NCBI GenBank assembly: GCA_002101235.1
Contig: LWTL01000120.1
Coordinates: forward strand, 61,950 to 125,949
Direction: 5' to 3'
DNA from: Cycloclasticus sp. symbiont of Bathymodiolus heckerae
Lineage (GTDB): Bacteria > Pseudomonadota > Gammaproteobacteria > Methylococcales > Cycloclasticaceae
DNA length: 64,000 nucleotides
Shown here: positions 39,120 through 47,276 of the stretch, in pieces
Numbering within the stretch: position 1 is the first letter of the stretch
Layout of the letters: each line of letters begins with the position of its first letter
Program-made: the position numbers and the translations under genes
The notes under the pieces: generated by a model
The model's input: only the letters and a program-made list of their open reading frames with translations
Databases searched by the model: none
Told to the model about the DNA's origin: nothing

Positions 39120-39863
39120 TCATTTCCAACGTTGAGATCGATTATCTAACGGTTGCAATATGAATACTTCAATGAGTTGGATAATAATGATGAAGGCGAC
39201 GGTATAAGCCAAAATACTTGTGATATCGAATAGCTGAAAGAATAAATGGATTTGGTATCCCATGCCATCGCTTCTACCTAGCATTTCGACCACAAGAACA
39301 ATTTTCCAGATCAGCGCGAGCCCCGTTCTAGCGGCAGCCATAATGTAGGGGTAAAGTTGAGGGAGGATAACGTGAAAGAGTGTTTTGTTACGTCCAAATC
39401 GATAGGCGTTTGCCATCTCGATAAGTTCTTCATCTAAATTTCTAGCGCCTTCTCGAATAGTCACAACAACATTGGGTAATTTATTAATAACGACTGCAAA
39501 AATAGCGGCAGTTTCAATGAGCCCAAACCAGATGTAGCATAAAATAATGGTGACCAGAGCAGGAATATTGAGCAGGATAATAAGCCAGCTATCAAAGAAT
39601 AGATTAAGTTTTTCGTGCCGTCCAAGAATAAGGCCAATGGCTACGCCTAGAAACATGGCAAGAAAGAAACTAATGGTCAATCTATAGAGTGTAATGCCAA
39701 GGTGATGAACGAGCTCGCCATTGTTAAGTTCGGCAAGTAGTGTGTCAAAAACTAGAATGGGTGTCGGTAAGCTAGATGTGTCTAGCATTACAGCGATGAG
39801 CTGCCAGATGATTAGCAAAAGACCCAGTGATAGCGATGAATTTAAAAACGAAGAGCGTGACAT
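39120..39863 (-). CDS. ABC transporter permease, NitT/TauT type
   Basis: A 247-residue inner-membrane subunit with about six spans. The coupling-helix motif is EMANAYRFGRNKTLFHVILPQLYPYIMAAARTG (landmark EMANAY ... LPQLYPY). It fits the SsuC/TauC family. Substrate cannot be read from the permease. It lies 20 bases downstream of the binding-protein gene. Confidence 0.9.
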   Translation of the reverse strand: MSRSSFLNSSLSLGLLLIIWQLIAVMLDTSSLPTPILVFDTLLAELNNGELVHHLGITLYRLTISFFLAMFLGVAIGLILGRHEKLNLFFDSWLIILLNIPALVTIILCYIWFGLIETAAIFAVVINKLPNVVVTIREGARNLDEELIEMANAYRFGRNKTLFHVILPQLYPYIMAAARTGLALIWKIVLVVEMLGRSDGMGYQIHLFFQLFDITSILAYTVAFIIIIQLIEVFILQPLDNRSQRWK

Positions 39864-39883
39864 ATAGGGTAGTTAAGAATGCA

Positions 39884-40873
39884 TTAGTGCTGCGTTTCAT
39901 TCCAAAATAAATTTGGATCTAAGGTTTTTACAGAGCCAATAAGCTTTTGACCGCCTACCTTGTAAAGTAGGGTGTAAATATCACTAATAGCCTGTTTTTC
40001 TTTTTGGCCAAAGTGAGTAATGCGACCTTTGCAATAGCCATTACGAAGCATTTGTTGAGTGGTTTTATCCTTTGCTCTAGTTAACGGTAATATAGCATTC
40101 CAATGTTTGTCTGATGTACATAAAAGGTCAGCTGCTTCGCGACTTGCTGATAAAAAGCCATTAAGTTGTATTGTATTCTTATTCGCCCATTCTTCGTTAA
40201 AGACATAGCCAAGAATAGGTACGGTTGTATGAATCCCAAGTTGATGAATGATGCCGTGAGTGCTAATTAATTCTCGGTACCCTTTGGCCTTTAAGCGAGC
40301 GCTGTAGTGCCAAAAGTTGATAAGTGCATCGAGTTCGTTTCGTTGAATAAGGTTATTCAGTAGCGGCGGTGCGCCAAAGGTTTTGGTTGCCGCTTTATTG
40401 AGATCTATGCCATTCCTTAATGCTAATGTGCGCAATAGAAGCCAATTTTTATCTAGCGCTCTGCCTGCGATACCTAAGTTTTTACCCACTAAATCATCAA
40501 TGGATTGAATAGTTGATTGGGCAGGAACCATGATGGATCCAGCAGAGCTTGAATAGGGCGCAAATAAATAATTTGAGGGTGAGCCACGTTGGCGAGCGAC
40601 CCATGTCCAGTCGGAAGCAATAATGTCAGTTGCGTTGGCTTGCAAAGCAATTTTGCTAGCTTGTGTACTGGCGAGAGGCTGTACGATCAATTTGAAGTTA
40701 TTTTTTTCATCTAGCCCGCTATTCTTGATCGTTTCAAGCGTCCAATTAATAGTGCCAAATTTGAGCACAGATATTTTTATAGGGTGTGTGCTCTCAGCAA
40801 AAGAGAAATGAGAGAATGTTGCGCTCATGACGAAAATTAAAAAAATGATTTGAGTTTTTAAGAACGGCTGCAT
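39884..40873 (-). CDS. ABC transporter periplasmic substrate-binding protein
   Basis: A 329-residue protein with a signal peptide ending about FSFAES. The mature part is an NMT1/SsuA-like binding protein (ISVLKFGTINWTLETIK, ASDWTWVARQRG, GKNLGIAGRALDKN, FGAPPLLNNLIQRNELDAL). Relatives bind sulfonates, nitrate, taurine or pyrimidines. The substrate is unassigned. It is divergent from moaA across a 279-base region with Fur-like sites, so a link to the oxidoreductase operon is possible but unproven. Confidence 0.85.
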   Translation of the reverse strand: MQPFLKTQIIFLIFVMSATFSHFSFAESTHPIKISVLKFGTINWTLETIKNSGLDEKNNFKLIVQPLASTQASKIALQANATDIIASDWTWVARQRGSPSNYLFAPYSSSAGSIMVPAQSTIQSIDDLVGKNLGIAGRALDKNWLLLRTLALRNGIDLNKAATKTFGAPPLLNNLIQRNELDALINFWHYSARLKAKGYRELISTHGIIHQLGIHTTVPILGYVFNEEWANKNTIQLNGFLSASREAADLLCTSDKHWNAILPLTRAKDKTTQQMLRNGYCKGRITHFGQKEKQAISDIYTLLYKVGGQKLIGSVKTLDPNLFWNETQH

Positions 40874-41058
40874 TTTTTAAAAAGAATGGGAGTTTAATTA
40901 TGTTGTAGCGTATCTTAAATGAAATGAAGCTGAGGTGAATGAAAAACAAATAATGAAGTTAAAAACAGTGGCTTTATAAACTAATGATTGACCTATAAAT
41001 TTAAATTGCGGTAAGGTGTGTAAAAGAACAAAAGGTGTCTGTAAGTTACTAATATTAA

Positions 41059-41098
41059 TGAGAATTATTCGTCTTTGATAATGATTCCTAATAATCAT
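41059..41098. promoter_or_regulatory. Possible Fur-type operator between the ABC transporter and moaA
   Basis: TGAGAATTATTCGTC (41059-41073) and TGATAATGATTCCTA (41076-41090) each match the left half of the 7-1-7 Fur consensus well and the right half partly. ATGATT and AATCAT (41081-41098) also form a short inverted repeat. The AT-rich background makes chance matches likely enough that this is only a candidate. Confidence 0.35.
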
Positions 41099-41152
41099 AT
41101 AACTACATGATAGCCAAGAAATTTATCTTGTGAGAGGATTTACTAAAGTAGC

Positions 41153-42169
41153 ATGAGCGCGGTTCCATCAACAATAAGCACAAATAAACTGATTGATAAA
41201 TTCGGTCGGCAGGTCACGTATGTGAGAATCTCGGTGACAGACCGTTGTGATTTTCGCTGTGTGTATTGCATGAGTGAAGACATGGAGTTTTTGCCGCGTG
41301 AGCAAGTGTTAACGTTTGAAGAAATTTCGCTTTTATCACGTGCATTTGTAGAAATGGGTGTGACTAAAATTCGTATTACTGGCGGTGAGCCTCTGGTAAG
41401 AAAAGATGTTGTGGGTTTGCTTGCAGAAATTGCTCAATTAGACGGTTTAGACGAACTGGTTATTACGACTAATGGTTCACAGCTTGTAAAGCTAGCTCAG
41501 CCTCTTAAGGATGCCGGCGTTAAACGCATTAATATCAGTCTTGATAGTTTAGATGCAGACAAATTTAAAAAAGTAACGCGTGTGGGTGATCTCGACGTGG
41601 TGCTAAAAGGAATTCAGGCCGCTAAAGCAGCTGGGTTTGAGAAAATAAAACTCAATGCCGTTATCCTGAAAAATAGAAATCACGACGAAGTAAATAGCCT
41701 TGTCCAATATGCAATGGAAGAAGGGCTAGATATCAGCTTTATTGAAGAGATGCCCTTAGGCGCGATTGATAGCCATTCGCGAGAAGAGGCGTATTACTCC
41801 AGTGATGAAATTAAAAGCGATATCGAAACTAAATTCGAATTACTACCGAGTACTAAAAACACTGGTGGGCCTGCACGTTATTACAGTGTGAATGGCTACG
41901 ATAATTTAGTAGGTTTTATTTCGCCGCACAGCCATAATTTTTGCGATACCTGCAACAGGGTTCGAGTAACGGCTTCGGGTTTATTGTTATTGTGTTTAGG
42001 TCAAGAACACTCAATGGATTTGAAAAGCGTGTTACGAGAAAATCCTAACGATTTAAATAAAATTAAACTGGCTCTTATAGAGTCTATGGACATCAAGCCC
42101 GAAGGGCATGAATTTGATATTACGGAACAACCGGTTATTTTCAGACATATGAGTGTAACGGGTGGTTAA
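41153..42169 (+). CDS. moaA: GTP 3',8-cyclase MoaA
   Basis: A radical SAM enzyme for the first step of molybdopterin synthesis. It has 338 residues. The N-terminal cluster is CDFRCVYCMS (CxxxCxxC), the C-terminal cluster FCDTCNRVRVTASG followed by CLG, ITGGEPLVRKD binds SAM, and the protein ends in Gly-Gly as MoaA requires. It is separated from moaC/moaD/moaE and heads the aldehyde oxidoreductase operon, so it may supply the pyranopterin for that enzyme. It could be a second copy; the window cannot tell. Confidence 0.94.
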   Translation: MSAVPSTISTNKLIDKFGRQVTYVRISVTDRCDFRCVYCMSEDMEFLPREQVLTFEEISLLSRAFVEMGVTKIRITGGEPLVRKDVVGLLAEIAQLDGLDELVITTNGSQLVKLAQPLKDAGVKRINISLDSLDADKFKKVTRVGDLDVVLKGIQAAKAAGFEKIKLNAVILKNRNHDEVNSLVQYAMEEGLDISFIEEMPLGAIDSHSREEAYYSSDEIKSDIETKFELLPSTKNTGGPARYYSVNGYDNLVGFISPHSHNFCDTCNRVRVTASGLLLLCLGQEHSMDLKSVLRENPNDLNKIKLALIESMDIKPEGHEFDITEQPVIFRHMSVTGG

Positions 42170-42223
42170 TTTAGTGAGTATTAGAGAAATTTAATAATAA
42201 AAGAACCCAAAGGAGGGTGTGTT

Positions 42224-42691
42224 ATGCAAATGTCATTAGTAATTGATGCGAACAAGTGTACAGGTTGTTTGCAGTGTGAAATGGCTTGTTCTTATGAAGG
42301 TGAAGGTGTTTTTAACCCGACTAAGTCAAGAATCAAAATTTTCCCATTTCATGAAGAAGGTATTTTTGTACCTTATACATGTACACAGTGCGATGAAGCT
42401 TGGTGTATGCATGCCTGCCCAGTTGAAGCGATTCAGCTGAATAAAGCAACGGGCGCAAAAGAAATCATTAATGATTTATGTGTAGGTTGTAAAGTTTGTA
42501 CAATTGCTTGCCCATTTGGCACAGTTAACTACAACGCTGATAGCGGAAAAGTTATCAAATGTGATCTTTGTGGCGGCGATCCTGAGTGTGCAAAAGCATG
42601 CCCAACAGATGCTATTACGTACCAAGATGCAAATTGGACGGGTTACGACAAAATGAAAGATTATGCTGCTAAAGCAATGCCAGCTAAATAA
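42224..42691 (+). CDS. aorA: Four-cluster ferredoxin subunit of aldehyde oxidoreductase
   Basis: A 155-residue electron-transfer protein with sixteen cysteines in four [4Fe-4S] motifs: CTGCLQCEMAC, CTQCDEAWCMHAC, CVGCKVCTIAC and CDLCGGDPECAKAC. It matches the small polyferredoxin encoded before AOR in aerobic and denitrifying bacteria, where several copies form a conducting filament. A strong AAAGGAGG precedes the start. The aor symbols are used by analogy with the aromatic-degrader AorABC enzyme. Confidence 0.9.
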   Translation: MQMSLVIDANKCTGCLQCEMACSYEGEGVFNPTKSRIKIFPFHEEGIFVPYTCTQCDEAWCMHACPVEAIQLNKATGAKEIINDLCVGCKVCTIACPFGTVNYNADSGKVIKCDLCGGDPECAKACPTDAITYQDANWTGYDKMKDYAAKAMPAK

Positions 42692-42734
42692 AACTTTTGA
42701 TCGTATAAAAACAAATAAAATTTGGAGATAGATT

Positions 42735-44594
42735 ATGTCTTGGACAAAAAAAGTATTACGAATTAATTTAACAAAAGGAACTTGTACGCCAGAGCCATTA
42801 AATATGGAATGGGTAGAGCAGTTCCTCGGCCAGCGTGGTTTGGCAACAAAATATCTAACAGAAGAAGTTCCACCAACTACGGATCCCCTTTCACCTGAAA
42901 ACACAATGTATATGATCACTGGGCCTTTAACGGGCACAATGGCATCTACAGCCGGTCGTTATTCAGTGGTGACTAAAAGCCCATTAACAAATGCAGTGGC
43001 TTGTTCTAACTCAGGCGGTTTCTTCGGTAACGAAATGAAATGTGCTGGTTGGGATATGATTATCTTAGAAGGCAAATCACCAACACCTGTTTATATCAGT
43101 ATTAATGATGATAACGCTGAAATTTTACCTGCAGATGAAATTTGGGGTAAATCAGTATGGGAAGCAGACGAATGGTTGCATACTAAACATCAAGATCCTC
43201 AGTTACGCTGTGCTGTTATTGGTGTATCTGGCGAAAAAGGTGTGCTTTACTCAGCGATTATTAATGACTTGCATCGTGCGGCTGGCCGTTCTGGTGTGGG
43301 TACTGTTATGGGTTCTAAAAACGTTAAAGCGATTGCTCTACGTGGCAGCAAAGGCGTAACGGTCAATGATCCAAAAGCATTCTTCGAAGCAACAAATGCT
43401 GCGAAAAAGATATTGGCAGAAAATGCAGTAACAGGCGAAGGCTTGCCAGCATTGGGTACGCAAGTATTAATGAACGTTATTAATGAAATGGGTGCACAAC
43501 CAACTCATAACTACAAAGAAGTATCTTTTGCAGGTGCATCTAAAATTTCGGGTGAAGCCATGCTTGAGCCTCGCGAAAGTGATGGCAAACCAAACTTAAC
43601 AAGAAATGCAGGTTGTTTTGCTTGTACGATTTCTTGTGGTCGTATTTCAACAATCGATCCACAGCATTTCTCAGTGCAAAACAAAGATGACTTGCATCAT
43701 AGCTACCATGCAAATTCAGGTGGCCTTGAGTATGAAGCTGCTTGGGCATTAGGTAGTGATACAGGTATTGATGATCTGGATGCGCTGACTTATGCACAGT
43801 TTGTTTGTAACGAACAAGGGTTGGATCCAATTACATTGGGCTCAACGATTGCTGCGGCAATGGAAATGTTTGAAATGGGCGTGATTACTACCGAAGATAC
43901 AGGTGGTATTGAACTTAACTTCGGCAATGCAGAAGCGATGATCAAATGTACAGAGCTTGTGGGCAAAGGCGAAGGCTTTGGCCTAGAACTTGGTCAAGGT
44001 TCTGCACGTTTCTGTGCTAAGCACGGTCACCCAGAGTTATCGATGACTGTTCGTGGTCAAGAATTCCCTGCATACGACCCTCGTAGTATTCAAGGTATGG
44101 GTTTAGGTTATGCAACGTCTAACCGTGGTGCGTGTCACTTACGTGGTTATACAGTAGCATCTGAAGTATTGGGCATTCCAGTTAAAACAGATCCGCTAGA
44201 AACCGAAGGCAAAGCAGGCTTACAAATTGCATTTCAAAATGCAACAGCAGCGTTTGACTCTGCAGGTATTTGTATCTTTACATCATTTGCATGGTCACTT
44301 GAAGATGTTGCTCCACAGTTGAACGCAGCATGTGAAGGTGAGTGGACACCTGAACGTTTAGGCGAAATTGGAGAACGTGTTTGGAACTTAGAGCGTTTGT
44401 ATAACGAGGCAGCTGGTGTAGGTGCTTGTGCTGATAAGTTGCCACCAAGAATGACATCATTACCGGCTAATACGGGTCCTGCTGAGGGTAAAGTGAGTGG
44501 TTTAGCCACTATGTTGCCTGAGTATTATGCTGAACGTGGTTGGTCACCAGAAGGTGACGTAACAACTGAAACTAAAGCGCGTTTAGGGCTTTAA
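42735..44594 (+). CDS. aorB: Aldehyde:ferredoxin oxidoreductase, tungsten/molybdenum pterin type
   Basis: A 619-residue enzyme that oxidises aldehydes to carboxylic acids with a bis-pterin metal cofactor and one [4Fe-4S] cluster. It starts SWTKKVLRINLTKGTC; the N-terminal domain has GPLTGTMASTAGRYSVVTKSP and AGRSGVGTVMGSKN. The cluster cysteines are in AGCFACTISCGR about residue 296, and a fourth in SAGICIFTSF about 514. EAAWALGSDTGIDDLDA is a pterin-binding block. Tungsten is typical of this family, but the metal cannot be told from sequence. The substrate is unknown. Confidence 0.95.
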   Translation: MSWTKKVLRINLTKGTCTPEPLNMEWVEQFLGQRGLATKYLTEEVPPTTDPLSPENTMYMITGPLTGTMASTAGRYSVVTKSPLTNAVACSNSGGFFGNEMKCAGWDMIILEGKSPTPVYISINDDNAEILPADEIWGKSVWEADEWLHTKHQDPQLRCAVIGVSGEKGVLYSAIINDLHRAAGRSGVGTVMGSKNVKAIALRGSKGVTVNDPKAFFEATNAAKKILAENAVTGEGLPALGTQVLMNVINEMGAQPTHNYKEVSFAGASKISGEAMLEPRESDGKPNLTRNAGCFACTISCGRISTIDPQHFSVQNKDDLHHSYHANSGGLEYEAAWALGSDTGIDDLDALTYAQFVCNEQGLDPITLGSTIAAAMEMFEMGVITTEDTGGIELNFGNAEAMIKCTELVGKGEGFGLELGQGSARFCAKHGHPELSMTVRGQEFPAYDPRSIQGMGLGYATSNRGACHLRGYTVASEVLGIPVKTDPLETEGKAGLQIAFQNATAAFDSAGICIFTSFAWSLEDVAPQLNAACEGEWTPERLGEIGERVWNLERLYNEAAGVGACADKLPPRMTSLPANTGPAEGKVSGLATMLPEYYAERGWSPEGDVTTETKARLGL

Positions 44595-44620
44595 TGTAAG
44601 TTAAGTCATAAGCAGTAAAT

Positions 44621-44653
44621 AAAAGGCGAATCTAATGTAGATTCGCCTTTTTT
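44621..44653 (+). terminator. Terminator between the oxidoreductase gene and its FAD partner
   Basis: A perfect 14-base stem (AAAAGGCGAATCTA and complement) with an ATG loop and trailing T run, 27 bases after aorB. The downstream FAD gene follows within 40 bases, so read-through or a separate promoter would set the ratio of subunits. Confidence 0.88.
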
Positions 44654-44692
44654 AATGGTTTAATAAAGCAATAAAAATTGCTAGGTGAAACA

Positions 44693-45664
44693 ATGAAACA
44701 TTTAATTATTGGTGCAGGACCGTCAGGAATTGTCGCTGCAGAGCACATAAGAAAATTTGACCCATCGGCGACGATTACTATTATTGGTGATGAGCCAGAA
44801 GCGCCTTACTCAAGAATGGCAATTCCTTATCATTTGATTGGTAATATAGAAGAAGAAGGTACGCACCTTCGTCACAAACCTGGACATTTTGAAAGCTTAA
44901 AAATAAAGTTATTAAATGCACGTGTTGAAAAAATAAATTCAGCCAATAAATCAGTGCAACTGAGTACAGGCGAAACAGAATCATACGACAAACTATTGAT
45001 TGCTTCTGGTTCGCGCCCAGTGTCCCCACCTATTCCAGGTATTGGTCAGCCAGGTGTTCACTCATGTTGGACGCTTGAAGATGCGCGTGCGATTGCTGCT
45101 CTTGCAAAGCCAGGAGCTAAAGTTATTCAAATTGGCGCGGGCTTTATTGCCTGTATTATTTTAGAAGCGTTGGCGCGCCGCGATGTTGAGCTTACCGTTG
45201 TAGAAATGGAGGACCGCATGGTCCCTCGAATGATGGACAGTGTTGCCGGCAATATGATTAAAGATTGGTGTGTGCATAAAAAGATTGATGTATTTACCAA
45301 TGGTCAGGTGTCAGAAATTAAGAAAGTGGAAGACGACCATAGCTTTAAGGTTAGCGTTAAAACACCTAATGGTATAACCGAGTTAGATGCTGATTTGGTG
45401 ATTACAGCGACCGGTGTACGCCCATGTGTGGATTTCCTAAGTGATTCAGGCTTAACGATTGATGATGGCATCATTGTTAATAAAAACATGCAAACCAACA
45501 TTGCCGATATTTATGCGGCAGGTGATGTAGCTCAAGGTAAAGATTTTTGCACAGGTGAGTATGCCGTTCAAGCTATTCAGCCAACAGCAGCAGAGCATGG
45601 GCTTATCGCAGCACAAAACATGGTGGGCTTTAAAAGCGCTGAATGTGGTGGAACGTTAATATGA
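44693..45664 (+). CDS. aorC: FAD/NAD(P)-binding subunit, N-terminal part (aorC-like)
   Basis: A 323-residue flavoprotein with two dinucleotide folds: HLIIGAGPSGIVAAEHI and VIQIGAGFIACIILEAL, plus DIYAAGDVAQGKD near the C-terminus. It resembles the NAD+-reducing AorC and nitrite-reductase-like oxidoreductases, which pass electrons from AOR to NAD+. I choose the ATG at 44693 with AGGTG upstream. The frame stops at TGA in ATGA at 45661-45664, exactly where the C-terminal domain resumes in the next frame. Confidence 0.88.
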   Translation: MKHLIIGAGPSGIVAAEHIRKFDPSATITIIGDEPEAPYSRMAIPYHLIGNIEEEGTHLRHKPGHFESLKIKLLNARVEKINSANKSVQLSTGETESYDKLLIASGSRPVSPPIPGIGQPGVHSCWTLEDARAIAALAKPGAKVIQIGAGFIACIILEALARRDVELTVVEMEDRMVPRMMDSVAGNMIKDWCVHKKIDVFTNGQVSEIKKVEDDHSFKVSVKTPNGITELDADLVITATGVRPCVDFLSDSGLTIDDGIIVNKNMQTNIADIYAAGDVAQGKDFCTGEYAVQAIQPTAAEHGLIAAQNMVGFKSAECGGTLI

Positions 45665-45957
45665 ACGTACTCGACACCATGGGCTTAATTTCGTGCTCAT
45701 TCGGCATGTGGCAGGGCGTAGAAGATGGTGATAGCTGCCAATTGGTTGAGAAGGAAAAATGGCGTTACCTCAATTTGCAATTTGATGGCGATGTCTTAGT
45801 TGGCGCAACAGCTATTGGCCATACGCAGCATGTGGGTATTATGCGTGGTTTAATTCAATCTGAATTACCACTAGGCGAGTGGAAACAGAAATTACTGGAT
45901 AACCCATTGCAGTTAATGGCGGCTTATTTAGCGTGTACTCAATCTGCAGCGATTTAA
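45661..45957 (+). CDS. C-terminal domain of the FAD subunit in a separate frame
   Basis: A 98-residue frame starting MNVLDTMGLISCSFGMW and containing RYLNLQFDGDVLVGATAIGH and VGIMRGLIQ. This is the usual C-terminal dimerisation domain of AorC-like enzymes, here cut off from its N-terminal part. The ATG shares ATGA with the upstream stop. One extra A in TTAATATG would restore a single frame, giving GGTLNMNVLD. It may be a functional split gene or a recent frameshift or base-calling error. Confidence 0.8.
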   Translation: MNVLDTMGLISCSFGMWQGVEDGDSCQLVEKEKWRYLNLQFDGDVLVGATAIGHTQHVGIMRGLIQSELPLGEWKQKLLDNPLQLMAAYLACTQSAAI

Positions 45958-45959
45958 AA

Positions 45960-46217
45960 ATGAGTAAAGTAACGGTAAAACTGTTTGCAAGTTTGATGCA
46001 ATATTTGCCAATAAACAGCACAAAACACCATGGTTTTGATTACGACATCACGAAAAACCCAACAGTTGGTTATTTAATTGATGATTTGAAGTTACCGCGT
46101 AATGTGATTCATATTGTTTTACTTAACGGCGTGTATTTAGACGCAGAAACACGCGATCAGAAAGTTTTAACAGACGGGGATGTGCTTGGGTTTTGGCCAC
46201 CGGTTGCTGGCGGTTAA
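45960..46217 (+). CDS. Second MoaD-like sulfur carrier, in the oxidoreductase operon
   Basis: An 85-residue ubiquitin-like protein with the thiocarboxylate Gly-Gly end (GFWPPVAGG). It starts MSKVTVKLFASLMQYLP. It differs clearly from the MoaD at 5358 and is embedded in the AOR operon, like AorD-type proteins. A role in making the pterin of this enzyme is inferred. Its stop overlaps the next ATG by one base (TAATG). Confidence 0.88.
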   Translation: MSKVTVKLFASLMQYLPINSTKHHGFDYDITKNPTVGYLIDDLKLPRNVIHIVLLNGVYLDAETRDQKVLTDGDVLGFWPPVAGG

Positions 46218-46513
46218 TGCTTTACTCGAAAGAAAAAATATTTTCTATTGAAATGGGCTTTACACGTAAGGAATTTTTCACGCTATTGGCCCAACAAAAT
46301 ACTTTATCGTATGAAATGTCTGGCAGTATCGTTACATTCTTAGTTGCGAATAAACCAGTAAGAGTATGCGTTGGTGAGGATGGAGAAAGGCGGATAGCTT
46401 CAGCTCGATTAGCGATGCTAAAGGTTTCTTTTGATTTCACAGGCATTGAAAAAAACGATCAGGAACAGTTTATGAAACTGTTCCTGATCAAATTTCATAA
46501 AGGCGGCGGTTAG
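46217..46513 (+). CDS. Unknown 98-residue protein at the end of the oxidoreductase operon
   Basis: Starts at the ATG at 46217, overlapping the MoaD-like stop by one base, which argues for translation. The sequence ([27 protein letters not shown] ...) has an N-terminal helical part (landmark [12 protein letters not shown]) and a strand-rich middle ([21 protein letters not shown]), with a C-terminal KGGG tail. I do not recognise a family. It could aid cofactor insertion. The end overlaps the pyrE stop and contains the pyrE terminator. Confidence 0.7.
   Translation: MLYSKEKIFSIEMGFTRKEFFTLLAQQNTLSYEMSGSIVTFLVANKPVRVCVGEDGERRIASARLAMLKVSFDFTGIEKNDQEQFMKLFLIKFHKGGG
46449..46489 (-). terminator. 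pyrE terminator placed inside the converging gene
   Basis: A perfect 15-base inverted repeat (46457-46471 and 46475-46489, loop ATG). On the minus strand it is followed by G and seven T (complement of 46449-46456), the form of an intrinsic terminator for pyrE. On the plus strand no T run follows, and the sequence codes for [12 protein letters not shown]. Confidence 0.85.
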
Positions 46514-47154
46514 TCTGTGCCGTACGTTTCGCGGTATTTAACAATAGCACTTAGGTGAGCCGCATTACCTTCAGAGCTTTCAAGGTAGCTAATAATGTCG
46601 GCTAAACAAATAATAGAAGCTACTTTGAAGCCATAGCTTCTTTCCACATCATCAATAGCAGAGGTTTCACCACGACCTTTTTCTTGACGGTTTAACGAAA
46701 TTAATACGCCGGCTGGCTGAGCGTTAGCTTGTTTAATAATTTCTACAGATTCACGAACCGATGTGCCTGCGCTGATAACGTCATCTACTATTAGTGCTTT
46801 GCCTGCTAAATCTGAACCTACCAATAGACCACCTTCGCCGTGGTCTTTAACCTCTTTACGGTTAAATACATAAGGAATGTCTCTATCAAGAACTTCCGAT
46901 AAGCCAATAGAGACAGCGCATACAAGAGGAATGCCTTTGTAAGCAGGACCATATAAAATATCGCATTCAATGCCCGAATCGATAAGTGCGTGAGCATAAA
47001 ATTGGCCTAGTTTTCGTAAACGTTCGCCGGTATTGAATAAGCCAGTATTAAAGAAGTAAGGGCTAATACGGCCAGATTTTAAAGTGAACTCGCCAAATTT
47101 CAGGGCATCGCAGGAAAGGGCGAATTCAATAAATTCTTGTTTGTAGTTTTGCAT
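46510..47154 (-). CDS. pyrE: Orotate phosphoribosyltransferase
   Basis: Forms OMP from orotate and PRPP in pyrimidine synthesis. The 214-residue protein has the PRPP motif [17 protein letters not shown] about residue 121. [19 protein letters not shown] and GPAYKGIPL are substrate-binding segments. In many gammaproteobacteria it neighbours rph, which lies 2 kb away here. Confidence 0.97.
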   Translation of the reverse strand: MQNYKQEFIEFALSCDALKFGEFTLKSGRISPYFFNTGLFNTGERLRKLGQFYAHALIDSGIECDILYGPAYKGIPLVCAVSIGLSEVLDRDIPYVFNRKEVKDHGEGGLLVGSDLAGKALIVDDVISAGTSVRESVEIIKQANAQPAGVLISLNRQEKGRGETSAIDDVERSYGFKVASIICLADIISYLESSEGNAAHLSAIVKYRETYGTD

Positions 47155-47276
47155 AAGATATTTTGTATGGTTATGTTGCTGGATTTATAAAGAAGGTATT
47201 TTATACGCAAAGACAGCAGGTTTCATCATGAGGATTTTTTATATAAGAAAATATAAAAGCACGGTTTTTGTTTCAA

